Shown: positions 9,336 to 19,152, counted from the stretch's first letter. The stretch: DNA of 64,000 nt from DASQZK01 sp963764345 (GCA_963764345.1 CAVXSF010000008.1:310001-374000), one strand, 5' to 3'. Notes: generated from the letters alone by a model not told the origin. Made by a program: numbers and translations.

Positions 9336-11076
9336 TACCGGATCCGCACCGGTCGCTCTCGAAGCAAAAGCCGATATCAGCAATCTGGATCTGACACCGT
9401 TCAAACCTTTTTTCCCGGATAAGATCAGTAGCCTGAAGGGTGCTGTAAACGCACATCTCAGTATTGCGAATACGATCTCCGATCCTGAGGTTTCGGGATA
9501 TCTTGCTTTTTCAGAGGTAAGTGTCACACCGGTTTTTACACAATCCCTTATCCGTATGGATACAGACCGGATCATTTTCGATAAGCGCCAGGTCAGAATG
9601 AATAATTTTCACCTTGCGGATTCGGAGGGGAATACAGCCACGATCAACGGGACGATTGATGCAAGGGATCCGGTGAATCCTGTCTTTGATCTGAAGCTGA
9701 ACACTTCGAAGTTTATGTTCCTGAACACCGGAAGTAAAAGCAATAACATGTTCTACGGGAAACTTACCGCCGGATTGGATGCGAGTGTCCTGGGCAATCT
9801 TCAGAATCCGGATATACAGCTAATTACTAACCTGGGCTTTGATTCGGAGTTTTATTATGTGGTACCCTCGACCGGAACCGCATCCATCGCGCAGCAGGGT
9901 ATTGTTGAGTTCATCAATAAACGCACTGATACGGTCTCCAATATTCTCTCCAGGACAACATCAACCGGCACCTATAGGAAGGCACCAACTCAGAACCTAA
10001 ATCTGACGGCCAACATCAGTGTCGATAAAAAGATGAAACTGACGATTATCGTTGATCCTGCTTCGAATGAATCGCTTGAAGTTCAGGGATCGGGTAACCT
10101 GAGCTTTAATCTTAAAGGCAGCGGACAGATGACACTTGCCGGTAATTACCTGGTAGACAGGGGTAGTTACAGCCTGACGCTTTATGACGTATTAAAACGC
10201 AAGTTCAATATAGCACAGGGCAGTTCCCTGACCTGGACCGGTGACGTTTCAAATCCCCGGATTGATCTGTCTACCTGGTATTCCGTTCAGACCTCTCCCC
10301 AGCCTGTCATTTCGTCGCAGATGACCGGCATGACCCGTGCTCAGGATACACAATACAGCGGTAATATGGATTTCGACGTGTATATGTATATCAAGGGTTT
10401 TCTTATGCAGCCCACCATCAGTTTTGAGATCAAACAGCTGGCCAGCGAGCGTGATCCCAATATCCAGGCCGGTCTCTCGGCACTAAACAGCAACGAGTCT
10501 GAACTCAATAAACAAGTGTTTTCACTTTTGTTGTTTAATAGCTTCCTGGAAGAAAACACGTTGTCGCAGAACTCTTTTGCCTATAATCTGAATTCCACAG
10601 CGAGAAAAGGTGTGGGGAATATTCTGGCCTCCCAGATTAACCGCTTTTCTCAGCAATATTTCCCGGCGTTAAATTTCAAGGTCAATATAAATTCCTATGC
10701 TGAAAACGCACCGGGGCAACCTTCCGCTAACACCAATGTGCAGATGAATATGTCGAGGGAACTATTGAACAAGCGTCTTTCAATAAAGGTTGGAGGGAAT
10801 GTGAATATCCCGGAAAACAACCCTAACACAGTCTCACCTGCCAATATAAACAACCTTGCGGGAGATGTAGTGGTAGAGTATAAACTGTCACCCGACGGTA
10901 CCTACAGGATTCAGGCTTTTAAAAAGAATGAATATGAGGATGTTCTGGACGGTGAACTGAGTAAAACCGGGGTAGCTTTCATTTTCAACCGTGATTTCTA
11001 CCGGTTCAAAAATCTATTCCGCCGTGAGAAGGTTAAATCGGAAAAAAGTTCCGGAAAATCCAAAACGAAAAAATAG
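9295..11076 (+). CDS. TamB, C-terminal part (same gene, frameshifted)
   Basis: About 590 aa in the +1 frame relative to the preceding part. It contains the conserved TamB C-terminal domain: repeated strands, the region around VQGSGNLSFNLKGSGQMTL, and the YLVDRGSYSLTLYDVLKRKF segment. A Lys/Ser-rich tail closes the protein. The isolated frame has only a GTG start at 9313 and no ribosome-binding signal, so it is not an independent gene. Its stop TAG overlaps the GTG start of tamL by one base, which indicates translational coupling with its outer-membrane partner. Confidence 0.85.
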   Translation: MGKGDSVDISGHLNTGSAPVALEAKADISNLDLTPFKPFFPDKISSLKGAVNAHLSIANTISDPEVSGYLAFSEVSVTPVFTQSLIRMDTDRIIFDKRQVRMNNFHLADSEGNTATINGTIDARDPVNPVFDLKLNTSKFMFLNTGSKSNNMFYGKLTAGLDASVLGNLQNPDIQLITNLGFDSEFYYVVPSTGTASIAQQGIVEFINKRTDTVSNILSRTTSTGTYRKAPTQNLNLTANISVDKKMKLTIIVDPASNESLEVQGSGNLSFNLKGSGQMTLAGNYLVDRGSYSLTLYDVLKRKFNIAQGSSLTWTGDVSNPRIDLSTWYSVQTSPQPVISSQMTGMTRAQDTQYSGNMDFDVYMYIKGFLMQPTISFEIKQLASERDPNIQAGLSALNSNESELNKQVFSLLLFNSFLEENTLSQNSFAYNLNSTARKGVGNILASQINRFSQQYFPALNFKVNINSYAENAPGQPSANTNVQMNMSRELLNKRLSIKVGGNVNIPENNPNTVSPANINNLAGDVVVEYKLSPDGTYRIQAFKKNEYEDVLDGELSKTGVAFIFNRDFYRFKNLFRREKVKSEKSSGKSKTKK

Positions 11077-13445
11077 TGAAAAATAAACCCCACAGCGAGT
11101 ATCCATTGGCCCGGACAGCATTCAGCTTGGTTTATACCTGCCTGATTCTGATTTTTCTTGTGCTTACCGGCTGCAGCACTACCAAATCGCTGGGGAAAAA
11201 TGATCTCTTGTACAAAGGGGCAAGTATTCAAGTTCAGGATCAAAAAGGAATTAGAAAGATTCGCCTGAAGCAAGATCTGGAGATATATGCGCAACCCAAA
11301 CCCAATACTGAATTTTTGGGGATCCTACCGCTCGGTCTCTGGTTTTACAACCTTGCCGGCGACAGTGTACCCGACAAGGGTGTACGGCACTGGATCAAAT
11401 ATAAATTGGGGGATAAGCCGGTAGTCTACGAAAATGCTGATGTTGGCTGGTCAGCTAATGATATGCGGAATTACTTGTTCAGTAACGGTTATTTCGATTC
11501 GAAGCTCACCACCAAAAAGATAGTGAAGGGAAAGAAAATCAGGATCGAATATGACATTGATACCAGGAGGCGGTATCATATAAGAAATGTCACATTCCCC
11601 GCCCTAACACATAGCGGAAAGGCCGACAGCCTGATTATTCTGATCGATTCACTGAAAACAGAAAGTCTTATCAGGCCGGGTGATCCGTATGATCTGGAAA
11701 AGCTGAAGCAGGAAAGGGTGAGGATCAATGATAACCTGCGCAACCGGGGGTACTTTAATTTTGCTCCCGATTACCTGATTTTCAGGCTGGACAGCAGTTA
11801 TTCGGATAAGGTCGTTGATGTCTACCTTGATCTGAAAAAGGATGTCCCGGCAGATGTGAAGACAAAGTATTACCTGAAATCGATCACTGTCCATGCCGAT
11901 TATTCACTTGAAAACCAAAATCAGCCGGGAGATACCGTGATTCAGGACGGCGAAAGGTATATTTTTCATGATCAGTTCATCAGGCCCGGGGTACTTTCAG
12001 GTGCTATTTTGCTTACGAAGGGCAGTCCTTACCGTTTCAGTGATTACAGTACTTCCCTGAACAAACTAATGGGCCTGGGGGTATACAAGTTTGCCAATAT
12101 CCGTTACGAGATACCTTCGGATTCCATCGGCGGCAATGATCTGAATGCCTCTGTATTTCTTACCCGAACAGTACCCAGGTCGGTTCGGCTGGATGTGGAG
12201 GGGGTTACCAAGTCAAATGATTTCGCAGGTCCAGGACTTAGCCTGAGTTACAGGGACAGGAACCTTTTCAGGGGTGCTGAAGATTTTAACATTGACCTGT
12301 CGGGGAGTTATGAAACCCAGATTACCAGCAATACAAAAGGGTTGAATTCCTGGCAGTTTGGTCTTAATGCCGGGCTCAAGGTGCCACGTTTTGTCTTTCC
12401 CTTTTTTGATGTAAACCGGATACTTGCCCGTAAGTACACACCTCACACTACCTTTGCAGCCGGATATAATTTGTATGACCGGTCCTCCGAATTCACTCTA
12501 CATTCGGCCGACCTTTCGTTTGGTTACAACTGGCGTGAAACCCTTTCTAAGAGTCATGATTTCCAGTTATTCACTCTGAACTACTCCAAACTGAGTCATA
12601 CATCTCCCGCCTTTGACACCCTGCTGAATCAAAATCCGTTTATCAAGGAAAGCTTCGGTGAACAGTTCATCCTTGGCCTGAGTTACCGTTACACCTATAA
12701 TAACCAGCTTAAGGAGCGGAAAGCGGTGAATACCTTTTTTGAGTTCAACGGTGAGATGGCCGGAAACATGATAAACCTGGTTCAAACCCTGTCGTCGGCA
12801 AGAACAACAGGAGAGAAAAACACCACTGTTTTTGGCCTGCCGTATTCTCAATATGCCCGGGGAAGCTTAGACCTGAGGTTTTATCTCGGCGGTAAGAAGT
12901 ACAATAAACTGGTGAGCCGCTGGTTTGTGGGCATTGGGGTACCCTACGGTAATTCGAATGTACTGCCTTACCGGAAGCAGTTTTATACAGGAGGACCAAA
13001 CAGTATAAGGGCCTTCCGGTACCGGTCTGTCGGGCCGGGCAGTTTTTCACCCGACAGCAGCGGCAGCAAAATTTTCTTTGATCAGACGGGCGATATCAAA
13101 GCCGGAGGTAATCTTGAGTACCGTTTTACCATTTTCAGGATGCTAAAGGGGGCCCTCTTCCTTGACGCCGGTAATATTTGGTTGTTGCATAGCGAACCAC
13201 AATATGCGGGTAGTCAGGCACTGTTTAAATGGAGCAGGTTTTTTGATGATATGGCCGTGGGCAGTGGATTTGGGTTGAGGTATGACGCCTCATTTTTCGT
13301 TCTCAGGACAGATCTGGGTATTCCACTCAGGAAGCCCTGGCTGCCCGAAGGCAGGAAATGGAGCATCAGGACTTTTGACCTTTCCAGCCCGGTTTGGCGC
13401 CGCGAGAACCTGGTGCTTAATATTGCCATCGGATACCCGTTCTGA
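11076..13445 (+). CDS. TamL, Omp85-family lipoprotein (TamA homologue)
   Basis: 789 aa. The N-terminus is a lipoprotein signal with lipobox LTGCS (Cys33), the mark of the Bacteroidota TamL variant of TamA. POTRA-like segments occupy about 60-330. A 16-stranded Omp85 barrel follows (about 400-789), with the substrate-loop motif IRAFRY near residue 643 (the VRGF/Y equivalent) and a C-terminal beta-signal ending NIAIGYPF. It works with TamB to insert or secrete envelope components. The start is GTG and shares its G with the tamB stop codon (TAGTG). The pairing with TamB makes this assignment firm. Confidence 0.9.
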   Translation: MKNKPHSEYPLARTAFSLVYTCLILIFLVLTGCSTTKSLGKNDLLYKGASIQVQDQKGIRKIRLKQDLEIYAQPKPNTEFLGILPLGLWFYNLAGDSVPDKGVRHWIKYKLGDKPVVYENADVGWSANDMRNYLFSNGYFDSKLTTKKIVKGKKIRIEYDIDTRRRYHIRNVTFPALTHSGKADSLIILIDSLKTESLIRPGDPYDLEKLKQERVRINDNLRNRGYFNFAPDYLIFRLDSSYSDKVVDVYLDLKKDVPADVKTKYYLKSITVHADYSLENQNQPGDTVIQDGERYIFHDQFIRPGVLSGAILLTKGSPYRFSDYSTSLNKLMGLGVYKFANIRYEIPSDSIGGNDLNASVFLTRTVPRSVRLDVEGVTKSNDFAGPGLSLSYRDRNLFRGAEDFNIDLSGSYETQITSNTKGLNSWQFGLNAGLKVPRFVFPFFDVNRILARKYTPHTTFAAGYNLYDRSSEFTLHSADLSFGYNWRETLSKSHDFQLFTLNYSKLSHTSPAFDTLLNQNPFIKESFGEQFILGLSYRYTYNNQLKERKAVNTFFEFNGEMAGNMINLVQTLSSARTTGEKNTTVFGLPYSQYARGSLDLRFYLGGKKYNKLVSRWFVGIGVPYGNSNVLPYRKQFYTGGPNSIRAFRYRSVGPGSFSPDSSGSKIFFDQTGDIKAGGNLEYRFTIFRMLKGALFLDAGNIWLLHSEPQYAGSQALFKWSRFFDDMAVGSGFGLRYDASFFVLRTDLGIPLRKPWLPEGRKWSIRTFDLSSPVWRRENLVLNIAIGYPF

Positions 13446-13707
13446 GCCTGTACCTTACGTTATACCTTATAAGTCTATTCTGTCGTTCCCTGAATTCCGC
13501 CTCCCCGCTGCAACCTTTCTTTTTCATTCCAAAAGCAGACTTCCATTCTCCTGCCCGATTTTTATCCGGCCCTTTTATGGAGTGTTAAGACTGAGAATAA
13601 ATTAGACTTTCAGAGGGACATTTCGAGAAAAATTTCTGATTTTTATCTGCAATCCTTATATTCGTTATAATCATATACCTATTTCATCATATCTGCCTGG
13701 AACTAAC

Positions 13708-14907
13708 ATGAAGAAATGGAAATCAGCTATGATACGTTCAGAGGAGAATTTCCACATTATAATGCTCTCTGTCGTATTTTCTTTTCTGATGCTTACCGTG
13801 GAGGGTGTCTATTCTCAAAACTTCGTGTCTAACGGGTCATTTGAGGATTTTATCAAATTCGACACTGCAGAAACATTTGGCTGGCATAAAGTTCAAGCTT
13901 CAGATACACCGGATTATTTTAACCTGAACAAGGATAATCCGTATAATGATATGTTTGATAAGTACATCGGGGGAGCCAGGGCTAAAAACGGCAGCGCATT
14001 TGTAGGTATTTTCTGTTATCGGGTCCAGCCATACCGGAAAGTAAGGGATATAAGGGAGTATATTGAAACGGCACTGACTGACACATTGCAGAAGGACAGC
14101 CTTTACAGGGTGGAACTTTCGCTGTGCCTCGACGGGGAATCCAATATTGCTGTAAAAAATTTCGGTGTTTACTTTTCAGGAAGCAGCAATAAAAACAGCA
14201 GGGATATCACTTCTTTCAGAGTCCGGCCACAGGTGGAATTCAACTCTTCCTTTCTCGAAGGTACAAGGGAATGGATGACCTTAAAAACCCTTTATAAAGC
14301 CGAAGGATTTGAGAAGTATATCGTTCTTGGAAATTTCCTGCCGGACAGGTCGACAGGCATAGAGAAGATTATTCCTCAACGGGTCAAAGGGAAAAAGAAT
14401 AAATGGAACATGACGAAAAAGGAGTTATCGGCTTACTATTACATCGATGATGTCGTTATCGAAAAAGTGACGGTTCCCCATGTTTCACCCGATACGGTCG
14501 GCATCACAGTGAACGGGGAAGAGGATGAAGAAACTTCCTTTGACATCAGTAAAATTGAGGTCGACTCTGCCATTGTTCTGAAAAACATACAATTTGAATT
14601 TAACAAAAGTGATTTGCTACCCAGGTCATACCACGAGATCGATAAATTGTACAGGCTGATGACAGCCAACCCCGGCATTCGGGTTAAACTGGAAGGGCAC
14701 ACCGACAACATCGGCAGTTACGATTTCAATCTTAAGCTTTCGGAAAGAAGGGTGGAAGCAGTTGTAGCCTATCTGATCAGCAAGGGAATCGATCCCGACA
14801 GGATGGAGTATACCGGGTACAGTTATGCTTACCCACTTGTGCCGAACGATACACCTGAGGGCAGGGCGGTGAACAGGAGAGTTGTATTCAAAATCATTCA
14901 AAAATGA
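13708..14907 (+). CDS. OmpA-family outer-membrane/cell-wall protein
   Basis: 399 aa. The N-terminus has a hydrophobic signal (about 17-36, cleaved near VYSQN). Residues 37-270 form a beta-rich jelly-roll-like domain of a type often seen in Bacteroidota surface proteins (NGSFEDF start). Residues 290-397 are an OmpA C-terminal peptidoglycan-binding domain: NIQFEFNKSDLLP, EGHTDNIGSYDFN, LSERRVEAV and the final GRAVNRRVVFKI. The next gene (PorP/SprF) begins 7 nt after the stop, so they form an operon. T9SS outer-membrane complexes and SprF-like proteins often lie next to OmpA-domain proteins. Confidence 0.85.
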   Translation: MKKWKSAMIRSEENFHIIMLSVVFSFLMLTVEGVYSQNFVSNGSFEDFIKFDTAETFGWHKVQASDTPDYFNLNKDNPYNDMFDKYIGGARAKNGSAFVGIFCYRVQPYRKVRDIREYIETALTDTLQKDSLYRVELSLCLDGESNIAVKNFGVYFSGSSNKNSRDITSFRVRPQVEFNSSFLEGTREWMTLKTLYKAEGFEKYIVLGNFLPDRSTGIEKIIPQRVKGKKNKWNMTKKELSAYYYIDDVVIEKVTVPHVSPDTVGITVNGEEDEETSFDISKIEVDSAIVLKNIQFEFNKSDLLPRSYHEIDKLYRLMTANPGIRVKLEGHTDNIGSYDFNLKLSERRVEAVVAYLISKGIDPDRMEYTGYSYAYPLVPNDTPEGRAVNRRVVFKIIQK

Positions 14908-14914
14908 TCCGGAG

Positions 14915-15904
14915 ATGTCTTTAAATCCTTTCAGAAATATCATGATCCCGCTGTTAGCCTTGTGTAGTCTGAATGTTTTTGCACAGGAGCAATCGGTATT
15001 TGGTGATGACTATCTGTATCCGTTTATTACCAACCCGGCTTGTACGGGATCGGAATATTACCCGGTTGCCGGCATGTCGGTAAAAAAACAATGGCTGGGA
15101 TTTCCGGATTCGCCGTCTACATTTTTGTTTGCCGGGAACTTCAGAGTCGGCAGCTATGATTTTTATGATCCCAAAGGCTTCATTAACAATGGCCCCTTGC
15201 ATCTGAAAGACCGTGTCGGACTCGGGGCTTCTGTCTTCCAGGATAAGAACGGACCGTTATCAACAACCGGGGGGATCCTTTCATACGCGTATTCTGTTCC
15301 GGTGAATTTAGATGCCCGGTTGTCTTTCGGCTTATCAGCATATATGTTCCAGTATGCTCTTAACAGTTCCATCCTGAAGCCTGATCAGGCCAATGATCCT
15401 TACCTTCTCGATGGAAATGAAAACCTTTTCAGGTTCAATGTGGGCATAGGGGCATATTATCATACCAACACCTGGTTCGGGGGCATTTCATTCATTAAAC
15501 TTTTACCGGGCGTGTCCGCTGTAAACCAGACTCCAATTGAGAAGCCCGGCTACTTTTTAATGGGAGGATATAAATTTAACAGGAGCAGCAATTCATTCAA
15601 TTTTGAACCTTCCCTTAAACTGAAAAAATGGGGAGGAGAACCTTTGACCCTGGATGTTCACGCAAAACTGTATGTGAAAAAACTAAACTGGATTGCGGCA
15701 TCCTTCAGTACTGCCGGGAGGGCAAATTTCCAATTCGGTATCCGGATCTACAAGATGGTTTACGCCGGATACAACTTTGAGTGTAACTTAAGCAACATTG
15801 CAAGGTATAACTATGGCACACATGAGATCTCACTTGGGATCAATCTCGGTTTAGTCGGTGTCGAAGGTTTACGCCAGGCTATCAGAAGCTCGGATAACCG
15901 ATGA
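14915..15904 (+). CDS. PorP/SprF family type IX secretion membrane protein
   Basis: 329 aa from the ATG at 14915, preceded by GGAG; an in-frame TTG further upstream is not needed. It has a signal peptide (cleaved near NVFAQE) followed by the hallmark opening of the family: Asp/Tyr-rich, PFITNPACTGSEYYP, then KKQWLGFPDSPST. The rest is barrel strands with FGLSAYMFQY and RFNVGIGAYYH. PorP/SprF proteins sit in the outer membrane and are needed for secretion or anchoring of particular T9SS substrates, classically SprF with SprB. The next gene encodes a type B T9SS substrate, so the pair fits this rule. Confidence 0.88.
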   Translation: MSLNPFRNIMIPLLALCSLNVFAQEQSVFGDDYLYPFITNPACTGSEYYPVAGMSVKKQWLGFPDSPSTFLFAGNFRVGSYDFYDPKGFINNGPLHLKDRVGLGASVFQDKNGPLSTTGGILSYAYSVPVNLDARLSFGLSAYMFQYALNSSILKPDQANDPYLLDGNENLFRFNVGIGAYYHTNTWFGGISFIKLLPGVSAVNQTPIEKPGYFLMGGYKFNRSSNSFNFEPSLKLKKWGGEPLTLDVHAKLYVKKLNWIAASFSTAGRANFQFGIRIYKMVYAGYNFECNLSNIARYNYGTHEISLGINLGLVGVEGLRQAIRSSDNR

Positions 15905-15917
15905 AGAATAGCAAAAA

Positions 15918-16069
15918 ATGAAATTCACATGATGGATGACAACACAACCGATCCGCCTGAGGCGGAGAGCTCAGCGGAGCTAAAAGTAACCTTTTAATAT
16001 TCGATCATGTGTGGTTCTCCCGCACGAGTGGGACATGCTATTCTACCTCTGGAATCAAAATTTTATAGA
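15918..16069 (+). promoter_or_regulatory. Shared 5' leader, copy 2 (most complete)
   Basis: 152 nt between the PorP/SprF gene and the LamG surface protein. It carries every block seen in the other two copies: ATGATGGATGACAACACAAC, hairpin A (CCGCCTGAGGCGG and CTGAG/CTCAG arms, about 15952-15976), GTAACC, TGTGTGGTTCTCCCG, hairpin B (TCCCGC ACGA GTGGGA), CTATTCTACCTC and ATAGAATG. A 22-codon ORF opens at 15929 and stops at 15997. A second ATG at 16007 is in frame with the downstream gene, but the equivalent ATG in copy 1 is out of frame, so I do not take it as the start. Confidence 0.7.
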
Positions 16070-17939
16070 ATGAAAAGAATGAAAACTCGAATGTTCATAG
16101 CCTTTTTCGGTGTTATCGTTTTTTTTCATTATTCCGTTTCTGCACAGGTTTCAACGGATAAGCTGATTGTCTTCTATCCATTCAATGGCAATGCGAACGA
16201 TGAAAGCGGAAACGGGAACAACGGCACGGTTTACGGTGCCACCTTGACCACAGACCGGTTCGGGGATCCAAACCACGCGTATTATTTTGATGGGGAGAAT
16301 GATTACATCCTGGTTCCCAATTCAACCATCCTGCAAATTTCCGGACCTATAACCATGAGTGCATGGTTTAAGACAGATTATGCCAAACCTTTCGCAAATA
16401 TTATCTGCAAAGCGGAGATGACGGAACCCAGGCACGGATATTTTATGGATATAAATGAATATAGCAAAGCCAGGGCCGATATCTGGTACAATCATCAGAA
16501 TGATCAAGGGGGGTACGTTGTTTCAATCGATAAAGTGGTGGATAATAAGTGGCATTTTATGGTTGCTACCTATGACGGGCAAATTTTTAAGCTTTACGTT
16601 GACGGGAAATTTAATGCGGAGCTGAACTACACAGACGGGATGAGAATAAACAGTGACCCGTTATTAATCGGATGGGACCAGAGTCAATGGTTATCTGACC
16701 GTTTTTTCAGAGGGAAGATCGATGAGGTGATGATTTATAACCGGATCCTGAGTCCGGATGAAGTGGAAGAGATGTACGACATTGACAAAAGCCGGATCAC
16801 AGGGAGCCACATCGTATGCCAGGGTCTCACAGGGGAAAGCTACAGTGTGCATGGTATGGACGGCACATCAGCTTATTCCTGGAACTATTCCGGTTCCGGA
16901 GTCTCCATTAACGGAAGTTCTTCGAATGTTCTTCTGAATTTCGGAGAGAATGCAACCAGCGGAAGCCTCATTGTGACCGGAAGGACAGGGGGGAAAGCGG
17001 ATACGGCAAGGTATCATATCACCGTGAACCCGACTCCCATTGCAATTGCCAGCACTAATTCACCTGTTTGTGCCGGTAATTCGATTAACCTGATTGCCCA
17101 TAGCGTTCCGGGCGCAAGCTACCTCTGGAGAGGTCCGAATGGATACAGCTCTGTTGCACAGTATTCAGAGATTTTTTCATCAACACCTCAGGATTCCGGT
17201 GTATATACCCTGACGGTTTCCGCGAACGGATGCACATCCCCGCCAAAAAATGTATACATTCAGATTCAGAATTGCGTCAATACCGGCACCAATACCGACC
17301 TGAGTGTTATGAAGCTCGTGGACGATGTTTCACCGGAGATAGGACAAACTGTTGTTTTTACGGTAACGGCAACCAATAACGGTCCGTTTGATGCCTCGGG
17401 GATCATGGTAAGCGATGTCATGCCCGGAGGGTACACACTGGTTTCAGCCGAGCCTACGCTGGGGAACTACGACACGATCAGCGGTGACTGGAATATCGGA
17501 AGCATGGTCAGCGGTGAATCCCAGACGCTGACCGTGACAGCCACCGTAAATTCTTCCGGTTTTTACCAGAATACAGCCATCATCCAGGGGAGTGTCAATG
17601 AGGTAAACATTATGAATAATATATCTTCAGCCCTTACCGTACCCAGGGTTCCTGAAGTACCCAATCCTGATCCCGGGGATATCAACATCCCCAACGCATT
17701 TTCACCCAACGGAGATAATATCAACGATCTGTTTGTCATCCGGGGCCTCCGGGAAAATTCTAGTATTGATTGTTTTTGACAGGCTTGGCAGGAAAGTCTT
17801 TGAATCGGAGAATTACAAGAGTGATTGGGATGGACGTGATCTCAACGGGGAAAAACTGAACTCGGACACTTACTGGTACGTTCTGAGAATCCCCGGAATG
17901 CCAATGGACTTCAAAGGGTTTGTATACCTGAAGCGATGA
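16070..17939 (+). CDS. LamG-domain surface protein with type B T9SS C-terminus (frameshifted)
   Basis: About 620 aa. The signal peptide ends near SVSAQ. A LamG/concanavalin-like domain covers about 35-245 (LIVFYPFNGNANDESG, then WHFMVATYDGQIFKLYVDG and GKIDEVMIYNRIL). Ig/PKD-like repeats follow, then a DUF11 module (TDLSVMKLVDDVSPEIGQTV) and the gliding-motility-type C-terminal signal (NIPNAFSPNGDNINDLFVIR, ending KGFVYLKR). The frame breaks at about 17757-17766, where one base appears missing; the second part runs to 17939. It is secreted by T9SS and anchored at the cell surface, probably with the help of the preceding PorP/SprF protein. LamG domains suggest glycan or protein binding. Confidence 0.85.
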
Positions 17940-17952
17940 AAGCTTCCTTCAT

Positions 17953-18977
17953 TCAGGCCTGGGCCTGCATCATCATCCGGTCACGCCAGTGAGCCGGAGG
18001 TTCACCCACATATCTTTTGAAAGCCCGGTTAAACGTGATATCGGAATCATAGCCTATTTTTTCGGCAACCATTGACATACTGAGATCGGGCTGCAGCAGG
18101 AGTTGCTGAGCCAGTTGCATCCGCCACCCGGTGAGGTATCGTATGGGAGATTCGCCGATAAGGCCGGTAAAACGCCGGGCAAATGCTGATCTTGACACTC
18201 CTACCCTGGAAGCCAGCATTTCGACATTCCATTTTTCTTCCGGATGCGCATGAAGATATTTCAAGGCAACACCTATCTCGTGATCCTCACTGCTGCCAGC
18301 CAGCCGTTACTTTTTTCAGGAAGGGCATTCATATACCGTCTCAGAACTTCAATATAAATAAGCTCGGTAAGCCTGGTAATGATTGTTGCACCGCCGAATT
18401 GGTCGCTCCTGACTTCATCAACCAGTTGCCTGAGGGTAATGTCGAGCCAGCTTCCGGAATGATAGGCAAAGTATTATCCCTGATCCTGTGATTTTCCTCT
18501 TCCTTAAGCATTTTTTCCTCCGTTTCAGAGGAGAGAGAATGAGGACGTCGGGAACAGTGCCCAACAGCGGATTGAACCTCTGGTCACAAAGGAGATAGCC
18601 GCAGATAAACTGGGTTTTTTCACCATGTCCTCCATATTCAAGCGTTGAAAGCCCGCCGACCTGTTCAGGATTCAGAATCCTCAACAAATGCACAGGGGGA
18701 GCATCCAAACGACTGTACATGGTATGACTGCAGCCCTGGGGAAAGATCGCCACGCTGCCTTTCATAAGCGGAAAAATTATCCCGGTTTCAGTCCTGAACC
18801 AGCATTTTCCTTCCGTAATAATATGAAAAAGTGATATGCATTCCGCTTTCCCGGCATATACCGGAGTATCACCTCTGCGGATGGTGAAATGATCGAAATC
18901 GGATCCCGATGGTGAGCGGAATAGAAAATTGACCCGGTTAATCTGATGACCCTCAGTACATCTGATAATACATCCAT
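17953..18977 (-). pseudogene. AraC-family regulator with cupin N-domain, broken in several frames
   Basis: Read together, three frames give one AraC-type regulator of about 320 aa. The N-terminal cupin_6 domain starts MDVLSDVLRVIRLTGSIF, then continues in another frame (FTIRRGDTPVYAGKAEC, FPQGCSHTMYSRL). The C-terminal HTH pair (17953-18264) has SRSAFARRFTGLIGESPIRY and MVAEKIGYDSDITFNRAFK. Breaks lie near 18918, between about 18480 and 18530, and near 18285. The gene is divergent from the mddA-like operon and would be its natural regulator. It may be a decayed gene, but breaks of the same kind hit essential genes nearby, so sequence error is equally possible. Confidence 0.75.
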
Positions 18978-19068
18978 GGCTCAGCAGTTTACTATGAACA
19001 CACGCACATAAATTTTTAAAGGCCCTGACCCTCCGGCGTTTCGGTTAAAAGGTCAGGCGTTTCAGTCA

Positions 19069-19099
19069 TTGTCCCAGCAAACACACGCCTTTACCTTTG
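19069..19099 (+). promoter_or_regulatory. Promoter of the mddA-like operon
   Basis: TTG at 19069-19071 and TACCTTTG at 19092-19099, separated by 20 nt, fit the Bacteroidota -33/-7 consensus very well. The predicted start of transcription lies about 45 nt before the ATG at 19153. The spacer is shared with the divergent AraC regulator, whose operator would be expected here. Confidence 0.65.
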
Positions 19100-19152
19100 T
19101 AACAATTTTACAGATCATTTGATCAAAGTGTAACAACAGAAACCAGAATATC

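Noticed and set aside
9313..11076. Independent second TamB-like gene
   Set aside because: It is the direct continuation of the preceding frame after one base and lacks its own signal or membrane anchor.
16007..16069. N-terminal extension MCGSPARVG... of the LamG protein
   Set aside because: It lies wholly in the shared leader; in copy 1 the same ATG is out of frame with the gene and in copy 3 it is absent. The signal peptide starts at 16070-16079.
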